36,922 nt of DNA from Bacteroidaceae bacterium (GCA_017961145.1 JAGCXU010000135.1:1-36922), one strand, 5' to 3'. Positions 18,642 through 26,064 are shown, numbered from the stretch's first letter. A program made the numbers and translations. The notes: generated from the letters alone by a model not told the origin.

Positions 18642-19790
18642 ATGATGAAAAAGACACTATTCATACTTTTTGCACTCGTTCTGCTTTGCGGGTGCAAGCA
18701 GGAGAAAAAGTTCTGCATCGAGGGCAATATCAGCGGAGCTGACTCCCTGATGCTTTACCTGGAACACTTGACTCTGGGCGAGGGAGCAGTCGCTATCGAC
18801 AGTGTCCGGCTGAAGGGTGACGGCGCATTCCGTTTCGAGAAAGCCAGCGAGGGCAGTCCCGAATTCTATCGTCTTCGTATTGGCGGCAGCGGCATCAACC
18901 TCGCCATCGACAGTACAGAGACCGTTCGCATCAAAGCCGACCTGAAGAATATGTCGTTCGGCTACAAAGTGGAAGGGAGCGGAACTTGCGATACCATTCG
19001 ACTTCTTTGCCTGAAACTAGCTGATTTAGAGCGAAAAGCACGTCGCATCGCAGCCGACCGCAATTTCACCATCGAGGAGCGCGACAGCATGATTGACGGA
19101 CTTGTGGAGGCCTACAAAGCCGAGGTGAAACGCGATTTCCTGCACAACCGCTACGACAAATCTTATAGCTATTACGCTTGCTTCCAGACGCTTGGCCCAA
19201 GTCTCGTCTTCGACCCGATGCACAACAAGAGCGACCTGACCTGGATGCACGCTATCGCCAATGCCTGGAACGAGAAATACCCATCGAGTCCGCGCACCCA
19301 GAACCTCTGCAACATCGTCCAGGAATGCCGCCGCAGCCAAGCGAAACCGCAGCAGATCGTGCTCGACATAGACGGCGAGAAAGTGCGCGAACTGGGTATC
19401 ATCGACATGACCTTCCCCGACATCAACGGACAGGAGAGGACGCTCAGCGACCTTCGTGGAAACGTCGTTTTGCTCGATTTCACCGCATTCACCATAGACG
19501 GAAGCACGGAAAGAACCCTGCTCTTGCGCGAGATTTACGACAAGTATCACGACCGTGGCTTCGAAATCTATCAGGTCAGCCTCGACCCCAGCCAGCATCT
19601 CTGGAAACAACGCAGCGAAGCCCTGCCTTGGGTCAGCGTCTATTGCGAGGAAGGACTGGAAAGCGACATGCTGACGCTCTACAACGTCACACACCTGCCC
19701 AGCTATTTCCTGATTGATAGAAACTGCGATATGCAGGCACGATGGGAAGACATCCCCGACCTGGAGCAGGCCATCGAGGCACTACTGTAG
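18642..19790 (+). CDS. DUF4369/thioredoxin-fold lipoprotein lacking CxxC
   Basis: The 382-residue protein starts MMKKTLFILFALVLLCGC with a lipobox Cys at residue 18. Residues about 25-130 (FCIEGNISGADSLMLYLEHL...GEGAVAIDSVRLKGDGAFRF) match the DUF4369 domain often found before TlpA-like domains in Bacteroidota. The C-terminal part, DMTFPDINGQERTLSDLRGNVVLLDFTAFT, is an AhpC/TlpA-type thioredoxin fold, and THLPSYFLID supplies the cis-Pro loop. The place where TlpA proteins have WCxxC reads FTAFTIDGSTER, with no cysteine, so it cannot act as a normal thiol-disulfide oxidoreductase. It may be a binding or structural relative. It has its own promoter, and its 3' untranslated region is the left copy of the 72-bp inverted repeat. 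Confidence 0.85.
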   Translation: MMKKTLFILFALVLLCGCKQEKKFCIEGNISGADSLMLYLEHLTLGEGAVAIDSVRLKGDGAFRFEKASEGSPEFYRLRIGGSGINLAIDSTETVRIKADLKNMSFGYKVEGSGTCDTIRLLCLKLADLERKARRIAADRNFTIEERDSMIDGLVEAYKAEVKRDFLHNRYDKSYSYYACFQTLGPSLVFDPMHNKSDLTWMHAIANAWNEKYPSSPRTQNLCNIVQECRRSQAKPQQIVLDIDGEKVRELGIIDMTFPDINGQERTLSDLRGNVVLLDFTAFTIDGSTERTLLLREIYDKYHDRGFEIYQVSLDPSQHLWKQRSEALPWVSVYCEEGLESDMLTLYNVTHLPSYFLIDRNCDMQARWEDIPDLEQAIEALL

Positions 19791-19801
19791 GGGGGGAGTG
19801 T

Positions 19802-19873
19802 TCTCTCTCTATCTTACAAGTAAGATTTGTAAGATTTGTAAGACAAAATAAGGCGGCAGTTTCCTGTCGCCTT
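19802..19873 (+). repeat. Left 72-bp inverted repeat of the island, with terminator
   Basis: Bases 19802-19873 are, by my base-by-base comparison, the perfect reverse complement of 28147-28218. The repeat contains TTGTAAGAT units, the small palindrome CTTACAAGTAAG, and at 19850-19873 a hairpin, AAGGCGGCAG-TTTC-CTGTCGCCTT, that can end transcription of the lipoprotein gene upstream. No transposase is nearby. Confidence 0.9.
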
Positions 19874-19909
19874 TATTCGTTTATAGAGGTTTCTTATTTA
19901 ACTGCAATC

Positions 19910-21523
19910 TTACTGTTTTCGTACAGGACGGATGGGTCGTCCATAGAAGCGAGAAGAATAACGGTCTGTCCTTGGCTTGCCCCAAAAATACAAGGAGTAT
20001 GCGCAACGAGAGGTAGCTGGGTGGAGCGAACGTGACCAATAGCAGCCGAGGGTGCCTGCATAATCTGCTTGCCAGCCGCATTCGCCAGCGGCAGGCAGGA
20101 AAATACTATTGCCGTTGCTGTTACTCGTAATCAGACACCCTTTTACATCGTTCTGAGTCGTGTAAGATGAAGTTGTATTGTCGTCGTTTATTAGTTCATT
20201 CATTTGGTCGATACTCGGCATCTGCCAGCCCTTGCCCCAATTGACTGTGGCGGCATCATCCTCCGGCAATAGTTCTGCGAGACCATCCCCGATGAACGTG
20301 CCGTCGGCGTCATACCAGCAGGCCTCCGTCTGGCCGTCGTCAGTGGTGTACTTATTTATCTGCTCCCATATTTCTTGTCCATCGTTCATCCACTTGTAGT
20401 ACCACCATGAGTTGTAGCGCTTGGGTTCTGTCTCGCCCCATGCTAAGTAGTCGCCATACTCTTCGGGATTGTTCGCTCCTATGTTGCAAGTTGCCCAGAG
20501 TGTGCCCGAAGGCAAGCCGAGGTCAACCCAATCGTGTTCGATGGTCACTTGACATTCGGCATATACATCGCTGCCGTCTGTTGATTTGCAAGTTATGATG
20601 CAGAAGCCTTTACCTACAGCTGTCACCTTACCTGTCTGGTCAACGGTTGCCACGCTTGTTTTGCTACTCCTCCATGTTACAGCGGGGTTGCTTGCATCCG
20701 TGGGAAGTACGGTGGCTGTGAGGGTCTTCACCTCGTCTGGCTGAAGAATGACAGATGTCTCGCTCAAAACAATATTTGTGACAAGATTTGTAGGTGGTGT
20801 CTTCTGAACTCGAACAGGACGGATGCATCGGCCAGAGTCGCGGAAGCCAACACGGTTCAAATAGCATTCGTTTGAATCAAAACTTAGAACGTATGCACTT
20901 ACGCATTCGTACTTACTGAGTGTACGCGACCAATAGAGGCCGAGGTTGCCTGCTACTTTATAAACCTCGTTGTCACGATAGCCAGTAGCAGGCAGGAAAA
21001 TACTTCTGCCATTGCTCCAGCTTGTTATCTTCCTCCCGTCAACACCATTCACGGTTACCCATTCTGTTGATGTGTAGTCGCTATTGAACAGCTCATGAAT
21101 CTGAGCTTCACTCGGCATCTGCCATTTATTGCCCCAAAGTACGGTTGCGGCATCATCCTCCGGCTGAAGCGCGGTCAAGGTGTCTGTGTACTCGTTGTAG
21201 CCATTATTGGTGTTATATATACTTATAAAACTGTATTTCGTCAAAGAATATTGTGAGCCGTTGCAGTACTTGTAGGTGCTCCAGTTGTAGATGTCTTTAG
21301 TCTCTGTCTCGCCCCAGGCAAAGTAATCGCCATACTCTTCGGGACTATCCGCTCCTATGTTGCATGTTGCCCAAAGCGTGCCCGAGGGCAAGCCGAGGTC
21401 AACCCATTCGTATTTTTCGACAATTGGCTCATCCTCTTTAGGCACGTTATCCAGCTCCGACACGCTACATGATTGAATAAAAACCAGGAACAATAGGGCT
21501 ATAATTGAGTTTTTCTTTTTCAT
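19910..21523 (-). CDS. Lipoprotein with FISUMP - BIG2 - FISUMP domains
   Basis: The start at 21523 gives MKKKNSIIALLFLVFIQSC, a lipoprotein signal with Cys19; a longer frame to 21592 crosses the promoter box at 21553-21560. The protein has 537 residues. Two homologous domains begin WVDLGLPSGTLWATCNIGA (near residues 40 and 332) and end GRCIRPVR or GRPIRPVR. Each has AWGET, WQMPS and IFLPA blocks typical of the Fibrobacter succinogenes major paralogous domain. Between them lies an Ig-like BIG2 domain (LQPDEVKTLTATVLPTDASN...VTWRSSKTSVATV). The repeats are also close at DNA level (20430-20530 versus 21300-21410). Such proteins are surface-exposed in Bacteroidetes, with unknown ligands. It stands alone, divergent from the HU cassette, just inside the left inverted repeat. 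Confidence 0.88.
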   Translation of the reverse strand: MKKKNSIIALLFLVFIQSCSVSELDNVPKEDEPIVEKYEWVDLGLPSGTLWATCNIGADSPEEYGDYFAWGETETKDIYNWSTYKYCNGSQYSLTKYSFISIYNTNNGYNEYTDTLTALQPEDDAATVLWGNKWQMPSEAQIHELFNSDYTSTEWVTVNGVDGRKITSWSNGRSIFLPATGYRDNEVYKVAGNLGLYWSRTLSKYECVSAYVLSFDSNECYLNRVGFRDSGRCIRPVRVQKTPPTNLVTNIVLSETSVILQPDEVKTLTATVLPTDASNPAVTWRSSKTSVATVDQTGKVTAVGKGFCIITCKSTDGSDVYAECQVTIEHDWVDLGLPSGTLWATCNIGANNPEEYGDYLAWGETEPKRYNSWWYYKWMNDGQEIWEQINKYTTDDGQTEACWYDADGTFIGDGLAELLPEDDAATVNWGKGWQMPSIDQMNELINDDNTTSSYTTQNDVKGCLITSNSNGNSIFLPAAGECGWQADYAGTLGCYWSRSLHPATSRCAYSLYFWGKPRTDRYSSRFYGRPIRPVRKQ

Positions 21524-21552
21524 GATTTCTAGTTTATTTGTTTTTTTGTTTA

Positions 21553-21560
21553 CAAATTTA
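21553..21560 (-). promoter_or_regulatory. -7 box of the FISUMP lipoprotein gene
   Basis: On the minus strand TAAATTTG matches TAnnTTTG, about 30 bp upstream of the ATG at 21523. The -33 position reads TTGC, a weak match. Confidence 0.55.
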
Positions 21561-21666
21561 CGAAAAATAATCGATATTTGCAAGGGAATCACGAGAAAAA
21601 CACGCTTTATTGTTACTTATTGTTTCAAATTGTTTCAGCGTGTCTCAACACCAGTTTCGGCTGTCG

Positions 21667-21948
21667 TACCTTTGTGCTGGATTTAGGAATCCATCACGAG
21701 TCTGCTCATGCTCGGGATAGCAAATCCGCGGCTTGCTCTCCTCTCGCTTAATCGCAGACTTGTACTGTAATTAAGAAACATCACACGTGAAAGTGGCCAA
21801 TTTCACACGTGAAGCTTTAGCTCGACACCAGTCAAGTTTGCAAATTACAAACGAGAGAATTAACCTTAAAAATCTAACCAAACTGCCCAAGCCCCTGCTT
21901 GCAGTTCCCTCCCACTCGGGGGAGGGTTAGGGAGAGGGGTCGTACATT
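21667..21948 (+). promoter_or_regulatory. Promoter and long leader of the HU cassette
   Basis: TACCTTTG at 21667-21674 is followed by a 270-bp untranslated leader. The leader holds two TCACACGTGAA units (about 21783-21815), the shared string GTTTGCAAA...ATTAACCTTAAAA also seen before the DUF3987 gene, and a GC-rich repeat (21908-21942) whose GGGAGAGGGG lies close to the HU ATG and might act as a ribosome-binding site. I see no known riboswitch. Confidence 0.55.
21908..21942 (+). repeat. GC-rich CTCCC/GGGGAG repeat, copy 1
   Basis: CCCTCCCACTCGGGGGAGGG followed by a G-rich tail. One of at least five related copies in 21.9-23.2 kb, placed directly before the HU start codon. Confidence 0.6.
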
Positions 21949-22413
21949 ATGATTAACTACAGTATCGCAATCATGTCGTGCAAGCCTGGCACGAAGAAGA
22001 CGGAGCAGACTTACTCCACCAAAGCCTACGGAACCGCTCAGATTCACGAGAACCTCGATCTGGACGACTTCTGCAAGCACATTGCCGACCACAACTCGCC
22101 CTTCTCCAAGGGTACTGTGAAGGGCATCCTGACTGACGCAGTCGCTTGTCTGCGCGAACAGCTCCTTGCTGGCAACAAAGTCAGTCTGGGCGACCTTGGC
22201 TCTTTCCACGTAGAACTTGCTTGTGATGGTGCTGACACCACCGAGGAGTTCACCGCCCAGAAAATCAAGGATGTCAACGTGCGCTGGACGCCCGGACTGG
22301 AGTTCAAGAACCTCCGCAGCGTCGCCGAGTTCAACCTCGTACCCAGCCGAAAGGCCCAGGCCGAAGCCATCGAAGTGATCAGGAACGAAGAGACCATTCA
22401 GGGCCTCGAATAG
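21949..22413 (+). CDS. HU-family DNA-binding protein (HU_rel type)
   Basis: HU-like proteins bind and bend DNA as dimers. This 154-residue member has an N-terminal extension (INYSIAIMSCKPGTKKTEQTYSTKAYG) and a long C-terminal tail, as in the Bacteroidales HU_rel family. The central part SPFSKGTVKGILTDAVACLREQLLAGNKVSLGDLGSFHVEL matches the HU helical bundle and beta-arm base (GxLGxF-like GDLGSF). In Bacteroidales this subfamily commonly follows DUF3987/VirE-N genes and precedes a lysozyme- or amidase-like gene and a smalltalk gene. Here the P5-like and smalltalk genes follow, but the DUF3987 partner is not adjacent. GC-rich repeats flank it on both sides. What the cassette does is unknown. 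Confidence 0.88.
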   Translation: MINYSIAIMSCKPGTKKTEQTYSTKAYGTAQIHENLDLDDFCKHIADHNSPFSKGTVKGILTDAVACLREQLLAGNKVSLGDLGSFHVELACDGADTTEEFTAQKIKDVNVRWTPGLEFKNLRSVAEFNLVPSRKAQAEAIEVIRNEETIQGLE

Positions 22414-22416
22414 GCA

Positions 22417-22463
22417 ACCCCTCACCCCGAACCCTCTCCCGAGTGAGAGGGGGAAGGGGGGAG
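22417..22463 (+). repeat. GC-rich repeat, copy 2
   Basis: Between the HU stop and the P5-like start: CCCTCACCCCG..., then CCCTCTCCCGAGTGAGAGGG, a near palindrome, then GGGGAAGGGGGGAG. Related to the copies at 21908, 22588 and 23036. Confidence 0.6.
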
Positions 22464-22512
22464 AAAACTCAAAGACTCATTAACTTAGGAACTCAAAAAC
22501 TTCCACAATGCC

Positions 22513-22938
22513 ATGGAAACACTTGGAATCAGGAATAACAATCCTCTAAACATTCGCAAAGTTTCAGGTCAACGCTGGCAAGGCGAGGTACTCCCCCTCG
22601 GGGGAGACAGAAGGGGGTCTGGGTCTCCTTTTGTCCGCTTCGAAAGTATCGAATGGGGCATTCGCGCTGCTTTCGTTCTGCTTCGCACCTATTCCGCAAA
22701 GTACCATGCCAACTGTATTCGCGACATCATTTCTCGATGGGCACCTCCTTCGGAAAACGACACCGAAAAGTACATCAAGAATGTCTGTCTTTGGACCGGA
22801 TTGGGAGGCTTGCAGCGACTGACCGAAGAGGACTGGCCCAAACTTGTCCGAGCAATGGGAAGGCAAGAAATCGGAGTCCTGCTTGATCAAGAGACAATTA
22901 ACCGAGGTTACAAACTATTTAAAAACGAACAACCATGA
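22513..22938 (+). CDS. P5-like (phage structural/lytic) protein with an in-frame repeat insertion
   Basis: The 141-residue protein starts METLGIRNNNPLNIRKVSGQRWQGEV. It has the GxRNNNPxNIR opening, the W-x-G-E-V block and the IRAAFVLLRTYSAKY and ISRWAPPSENDTEKYI segments of the Bacteroidetes structural protein P5-like family, related to a phage PM2/PRD1-type lytic structural protein. It probably acts on the cell wall, or is a domesticated phage protein. Between GEV and FVRFES the protein has an extra loop, LPLGGDRRGSGSP, encoded by a copy of the GC-rich repeat (22588-22627) that was inserted without breaking the frame. The stop overlaps the smalltalk start (ATGA), so the two are coupled. Confidence 0.82.
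   Translation: METLGIRNNNPLNIRKVSGQRWQGEVLPLGGDRRGSGSPFVRFESIEWGIRAAFVLLRTYSAKYHANCIRDIISRWAPPSENDTEKYIKNVCLWTGLGGLQRLTEEDWPKLVRAMGRQEIGVLLDQETINRGYKLFKNEQP
22588..22627 (+). repeat. GC-rich repeat, copy 3, inside a coding region
   Basis: CTCCCCCTCGGGGGAGACAG followed by AAGGGGGTCTGGG, in frame within the P5-like gene, adding about a dozen residues where relatives have a short turn. Confidence 0.6.
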
Positions 22939-23033
22939 AAAAAGAAACTTGGAAATTCATCATTCAGACGATAGTCGCCATTCTGACGGCTATTCTGACC
23001 ACCTTGGGCGTAACATCCTGCATGGGCGTCTGA
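22935..23033 (+). CDS. Smalltalk protein, 32 residues
   Basis: This tiny ORF overlaps the end of the P5-like gene by four bases (ATGA). Its product begins MKKETWKFIIQTIVAILTAI and continues LTTLGVTSCMGV: a charged start, one hydrophobic segment (about residues 8-25) and a SCM end. This is the pattern of the Bacteroidales smalltalk protein, known as a very short conserved protein after HU and amidase-like genes. It is likely membrane-associated, perhaps a tiny lipoprotein, since TSC could serve as a weak lipobox. Its function is unknown; holin-like and toxin-like roles are possible given the lytic-like neighbour. GC-rich repeats begin 3 bp after the stop. Confidence 0.85.
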   Translation: MKKETWKFIIQTIVAILTAILTTLGVTSCMGV

Positions 23034-23035
23034 AC

Positions 23036-23157
23036 ACCTCCCCATAAAGGGGGCGACTGGGGTCTTTAGAGCAATGACTGAATGTCATTGCGGCCCCACA
23101 AAGGGGAGCAAGTTCCCACTTGCGACGGAGGCAGATGGGAGGGGGTCTTCCATTTCA
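23036..23157 (+). repeat. GC-rich repeat, copies 4 and 5, with hairpins
   Basis: Two related units, CTCCCCATAAAGGGGGCGAC...GGGGTCTT and CCCCACAAAGGGG...GGGGGTCTT. Unit one is followed by a perfect 8-bp-stem hairpin (GCAATGAC / GTCATTGC, 23071-23091), and unit two carries a 6-bp one (GCAAGT / ACTTGC, 23108-23123). This fills much of the 331-bp gap before the restriction locus. The rest of the gap, 23158-23270, shows nothing I recognise. Confidence 0.6.
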
Positions 23158-23273
23158 CAGCAGCCCTGACCGCAATCACAACCACAAGTTGTATCGGCAG
23201 AGGTCCCCTTCTAACAATGAGAACACTAAAGCGAGCTTAGACTCACTTTAGTTAATTTATATTAAAAATCACG

Positions 23274-23312
23274 CATATTATAGTATTCTAAGGGCATGCA
23301 TACTATGGTATG
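23274..23312 (+). promoter_or_regulatory. Two operator boxes upstream of the controller gene
   Basis: CATATTATAGTATT (23274-23287) and CATACTATGGTATG (23299-23312) share 11 of 14 bases and start 25 bp apart. The second is a near-perfect inverted repeat and its last base touches the -33 region. The reverse complement of the second, CATACCATAGTATG, nearly matches the box on the methyltransferase promoter (26097-26110). The arrangement suits activation by the C-like protein of its own operon. Confidence 0.7.
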
Positions 23313-23343
23313 TTGATAACTCGCTCTTATGTTCGTAAATTTG
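23312..23343 (+). promoter_or_regulatory. Promoter of the controller-nuclease operon
   Basis: GTTG (an imperfect -33, 23312-23315), 20 bp, TAAATTTG (23336-23343). Transcription should begin near 23350, which rules out upstream starts and places the first ATG at 23365. The weak -33 next to an operator suggests dependence on an activator. Confidence 0.65.
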
Positions 23344-23364
23344 CAGTATCAACAACCATTAAGT

Positions 23365-23577
23365 ATGGCAAAAAACATTTCGGAAACAATAGCCACAAAC
23401 CTTCGAAAATATCGAGAAGAACGGGGCCTATCTCAAGAAAAATTAGCATTTGACGCAGGGCTTCATCGGACCTATATTGGGATGATAGAGCGCTGTGAGA
23501 AAAATGTAACTGTGATTTGTTTAGAACGCATTGCAAATGCATTAAAAGTTGATATAACAGATTTAATCCATGAATGA
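23365..23577 (+). CDS. C-protein-like XRE-family controller of the restriction locus
   Basis: This is a 70-residue HTH protein with the layout of restriction-modification controller (C) proteins: LRKYREERGLSQEKLAFDAGLHRTYIGMIERCEKNVTVICLERIANALKV. GLHRTYI is the recognition-helix pattern common to C proteins. C proteins are small dimers that bind paired boxes, first activating their own operon and the restriction gene, and in some systems repressing the methyltransferase. Related 14-bp boxes upstream of this gene and on the methyltransferase start region fit that role. The ATG at 23365 is chosen because the promoter -7 box lies at 23336-23343. The stop overlaps the next gene by eight bases. 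Confidence 0.85.
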   Translation: MAKNISETIATNLRKYREERGLSQEKLAFDAGLHRTYIGMIERCEKNVTVICLERIANALKVDITDLIHE

Positions 23578-23986
23578 ATTTGAAAATTTAGAGTGTTTGT
23601 CACTCTGTAAACAATATAGATTACATTTTGAAGACGCTAATTTTTCTAAGGGCTACATCCCTCGAAAAATTCTGCTGGATTCTACTCGAAACATTCACTC
23701 ATACTTCGTTTTTTGCAAAATTGAAAACGAAACGATAACAAGTGCATATTGGGGGAAACAGAGTTTTCCCCAGTCGTTAAAATCAATGTTGTCTTTACAA
23801 TATTCTGATTTAGATAGACCACTATTTTTTGTTTTTCGAGACAATAATAATAATTATAAATCGATAGAAGGAAATGAAATTCGAGAAGCCATTCTTGAGC
23901 AACCATCCATGAATATTACAAACTATATTCTTGACAACTCTTATAATTTGTTCGATTTACTTATAAAAATAAAAAAAGAACTATAA
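23570..23986 (+). CDS. Unknown 138-residue protein of the restriction operon
   Basis: I do not recognise this protein. It overlaps the controller gene by eight bases and ends one base before the transglycosylase-like gene, so it is a translationally linked member of the operon. It has no signal peptide or membrane segment. The sequence alternates beta-like stretches (HSYFVFCKIENETITSAYWG; RPLFFVFRDNNNNYK) and helices, and ends in a lysine-rich helix, LFDLLIKIKKEL. Its low GC matches the rest of the locus. A subunit or accessory factor for the next two proteins is the simplest idea. It could equally be an immunity or specificity component. Confidence 0.75.
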   Translation: MNEFENLECLSLCKQYRLHFEDANFSKGYIPRKILLDSTRNIHSYFVFCKIENETITSAYWGKQSFPQSLKSMLSLQYSDLDRPLFFVFRDNNNNYKSIEGNEIREAILEQPSMNITNYILDNSYNLFDLLIKIKKEL

Positions 23987-23987
23987 G

Positions 23988-25253
23988 ATGCACAAATTTT
24001 ATCTTACAAACAATCTAGGGGGCGGTGGCACAAATGTGAGTCGCCTATATGACTATATAGAGTTGTTCAACTTGGATAATATTGGAATTCTGTTGAACTA
24101 CTATTATTTAAAAGGTCATTCTACACCTTCATTTGATTGTAAACTTATTTCTCAGATCGAAAAATATAAAGACATACAATCTTTTGTAACTTATTGTCGA
24201 GAATATTTTAGCAATAGGAGAACGACTTCTGCATCTTTTAGCAGTTCTACGACTAATTGCAGAATAAATGGGTATATATTGGATAATGGCTGCGGCAACT
24301 TTTTGCGCAATGTATTAGATGATGGTAAGTCACATACAGATATTGTATCCTTTGTAAAGCCCTTTCTTGATTTTGCGGAATCACTTCATTTTGATTTGTC
24401 CGTCGCATTAGATTTAGCAATGAAATATACATATAAAGCGAATGAAGTGAACAATCCCTCTTTCATGGCAAAATGGAAGTTGTTGGCAAATGATAACAAA
24501 TTGAACCTGTCTTTGTTATCTAAAGCACTAGAAGTCATGAAGGTGGCAAACTATAAGCACAAAATTCTTGCCCCATTACATGGATATGACTATCAATCAT
24601 TCTCAAATTATTACGATGAAATAGTCAAATTAGAGGGCCAACAGGAAGTAAACTTTGGCGGATTTGCTTTAGGTGGCATTGCAAATACTAAAGTTTTGGA
24701 TAATGATTTATGGAAAATTCCTAAAGGATTCTCACGTAATTTAAAATCTGCATATTTGTGTTCTAATCTTATAAAAACAATCAGAAATAAAACTGATAGA
24801 CACATTCATGTCCTCGGAGCAGGGAATATTTTTACATTGCCTTTTTTAATTCATGCTGGCGCAAACTCTTCTGACTGTCATTCGGCATGGCGACGTTCTT
24901 CCGATGGAGGAGTTAATCAGGCTAAAATACTAATTCCACTATTAGATAAAGATTTTCATTTTATCAATACACATAATTGCTTAGAATATGTGGTAGTAAG
25001 CGACGTGACTAGCGATTACAAGTTAAATTCCGGATTTAGTATAGAGAAAATAAAAAAACTTCTAAGATCTTCTAATAAGGAAGATTACTATTTCGGTGAA
25101 ATTATAATCTTTTATGAGGCAATAGTACAATATCAAATATTGATTGATTTCATAGAACAGCATCCAGATAATTATCTTAAACTACTATCAAATAGCCCAG
25201 ACACGACATTTAACAACGCTTACAATAAAATCATATCCGCTCTTAACCTATGA
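23988..25253 (+). CDS. tRNA-guanine transglycosylase/DpdA-superfamily-like protein in a restriction locus
   Basis: This 421-residue protein shows, in order, segments that look like the (beta/alpha)8 barrel of base-exchange transglycosylases. GYILDNGCGNF (Asp99) stands where TGT has DSGGFQ. HFDLSVALDLAMKY (about 134-147) stands where it has the FDEC segment. KILAPLHGYDYQSF (192-205) matches the QGG segment, FGGFALGGIA (223-232) the AVGGL segment, and HVLGAGNIFTLPFLIHAGANSSDCHSAWRRSSDGG (274-308) the region with the catalytic Asp (here Asp296). The zinc-binding CxCxxC of tRNA enzymes is not seen. DpdA proteins of this superfamily put 7-deazaguanine bases into DNA. Its place between a controller and a PD-(D/E)XK nuclease suggests a DNA role. 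The superfamily call is by motif only, and the reaction is inference. Its stop overlaps the nuclease ATG by four bases. Confidence 0.6.
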   Translation: MHKFYLTNNLGGGGTNVSRLYDYIELFNLDNIGILLNYYYLKGHSTPSFDCKLISQIEKYKDIQSFVTYCREYFSNRRTTSASFSSSTTNCRINGYILDNGCGNFLRNVLDDGKSHTDIVSFVKPFLDFAESLHFDLSVALDLAMKYTYKANEVNNPSFMAKWKLLANDNKLNLSLLSKALEVMKVANYKHKILAPLHGYDYQSFSNYYDEIVKLEGQQEVNFGGFALGGIANTKVLDNDLWKIPKGFSRNLKSAYLCSNLIKTIRNKTDRHIHVLGAGNIFTLPFLIHAGANSSDCHSAWRRSSDGGVNQAKILIPLLDKDFHFINTHNCLEYVVVSDVTSDYKLNSGFSIEKIKKLLRSSNKEDYYFGEIIIFYEAIVQYQILIDFIEQHPDNYLKLLSNSPDTTFNNAYNKIISALNL

Positions 25254-26059
25254 TAAGTAAAGATATAAGCCTTTATAAAGAGCTTGTTGCATTTTGCAAA
25301 AGCAACATGCAAGAGATTGAAAGTAAATTTGAAAGACATCTGGAATTCACTCCATTTCATGAAGAATGTTATGAGAAGATGTTTTTCAACAATCGACATG
25401 TAGGTGCACCAACTCCAGTTAAAGATTTAAAGGAACAAATACCAGAGCTGACGGAAGCATATAAAAAGGCTAGTGCATACTATCTAAACCCGCGTAACAA
25501 ATATAAGAAGGGCTATGATATACAGTTGGGACAATGGTATGAAAAAGCACTAACAATGTTCCTGAATACAAAAGGATATGAAGTAAGCAAAAAGGGATTT
25601 CCCTATCCAGACTTAATTGTCAAGGACAAGGCTGGCAATACTCTTGCATATTTTGAGTTAAAGTTTATAGAATCTCCCTTCTTACTTGCTAACAGAAAAA
25701 TACAAAATACTTATCCGTATAAATCGACCAGATATGACTATGAGGCATCTTTGACGCTTGATACTGGTGAAAAGATGGAAGGCCAAAGGGGAAAAATAGA
25801 GGAGATTGAGACACAAGGAATTCCTGTTCATTTTATTTGGTGGTTCGATTGTTTTCATATAAAGGGTATCTTTGCCATGCCTGCTCAGGAAGTCTTTGAC
25901 TTCTACGACCATGTTGGTAATTTGCATGAGAGGAAAACTCGTGAAGGAGATTTTGAAACCCACCAAGAAACGGGGAAAATATATCCACCTTTGCTTGAAA
26001 TGACCACATTCTCGGAGTATCTCGAATTATTGGAAACCATGAAGCAAAAATTATCTTGA
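25250..26059 (+). CDS. PD-(D/E)XK restriction endonuclease
   Basis: The 269-residue protein has GFPYPDLIVKDKAGNTLAYFELK, a clear PD-(D/E)XK motif: Pro120-Asp121, then Glu136-Leu-Lys138 on the next strand. The preceding helix, QLGQWYEKALTMFL, could carry the extra acidic residue Glu98. Such nucleases cut DNA with Mg. I cannot match it to a named restriction enzyme. It is the last gene of the controller operon (ATGA overlap with the transglycosylase-like gene), and two methyltransferases follow. This is what a type II-like system looks like, and expression through the C-like protein would delay cutting until methylation is in place. Confidence 0.82.
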   Translation: MISKDISLYKELVAFCKSNMQEIESKFERHLEFTPFHEECYEKMFFNNRHVGAPTPVKDLKEQIPELTEAYKKASAYYLNPRNKYKKGYDIQLGQWYEKALTMFLNTKGYEVSKKGFPYPDLIVKDKAGNTLAYFELKFIESPFLLANRKIQNTYPYKSTRYDYEASLTLDTGEKMEGQRGKIEEIETQGIPVHFIWWFDCFHIKGIFAMPAQEVFDFYDHVGNLHERKTREGDFETHQETGKIYPPLLEMTTFSEYLELLETMKQKLS

Positions 26060-26064
26060 TTTTA

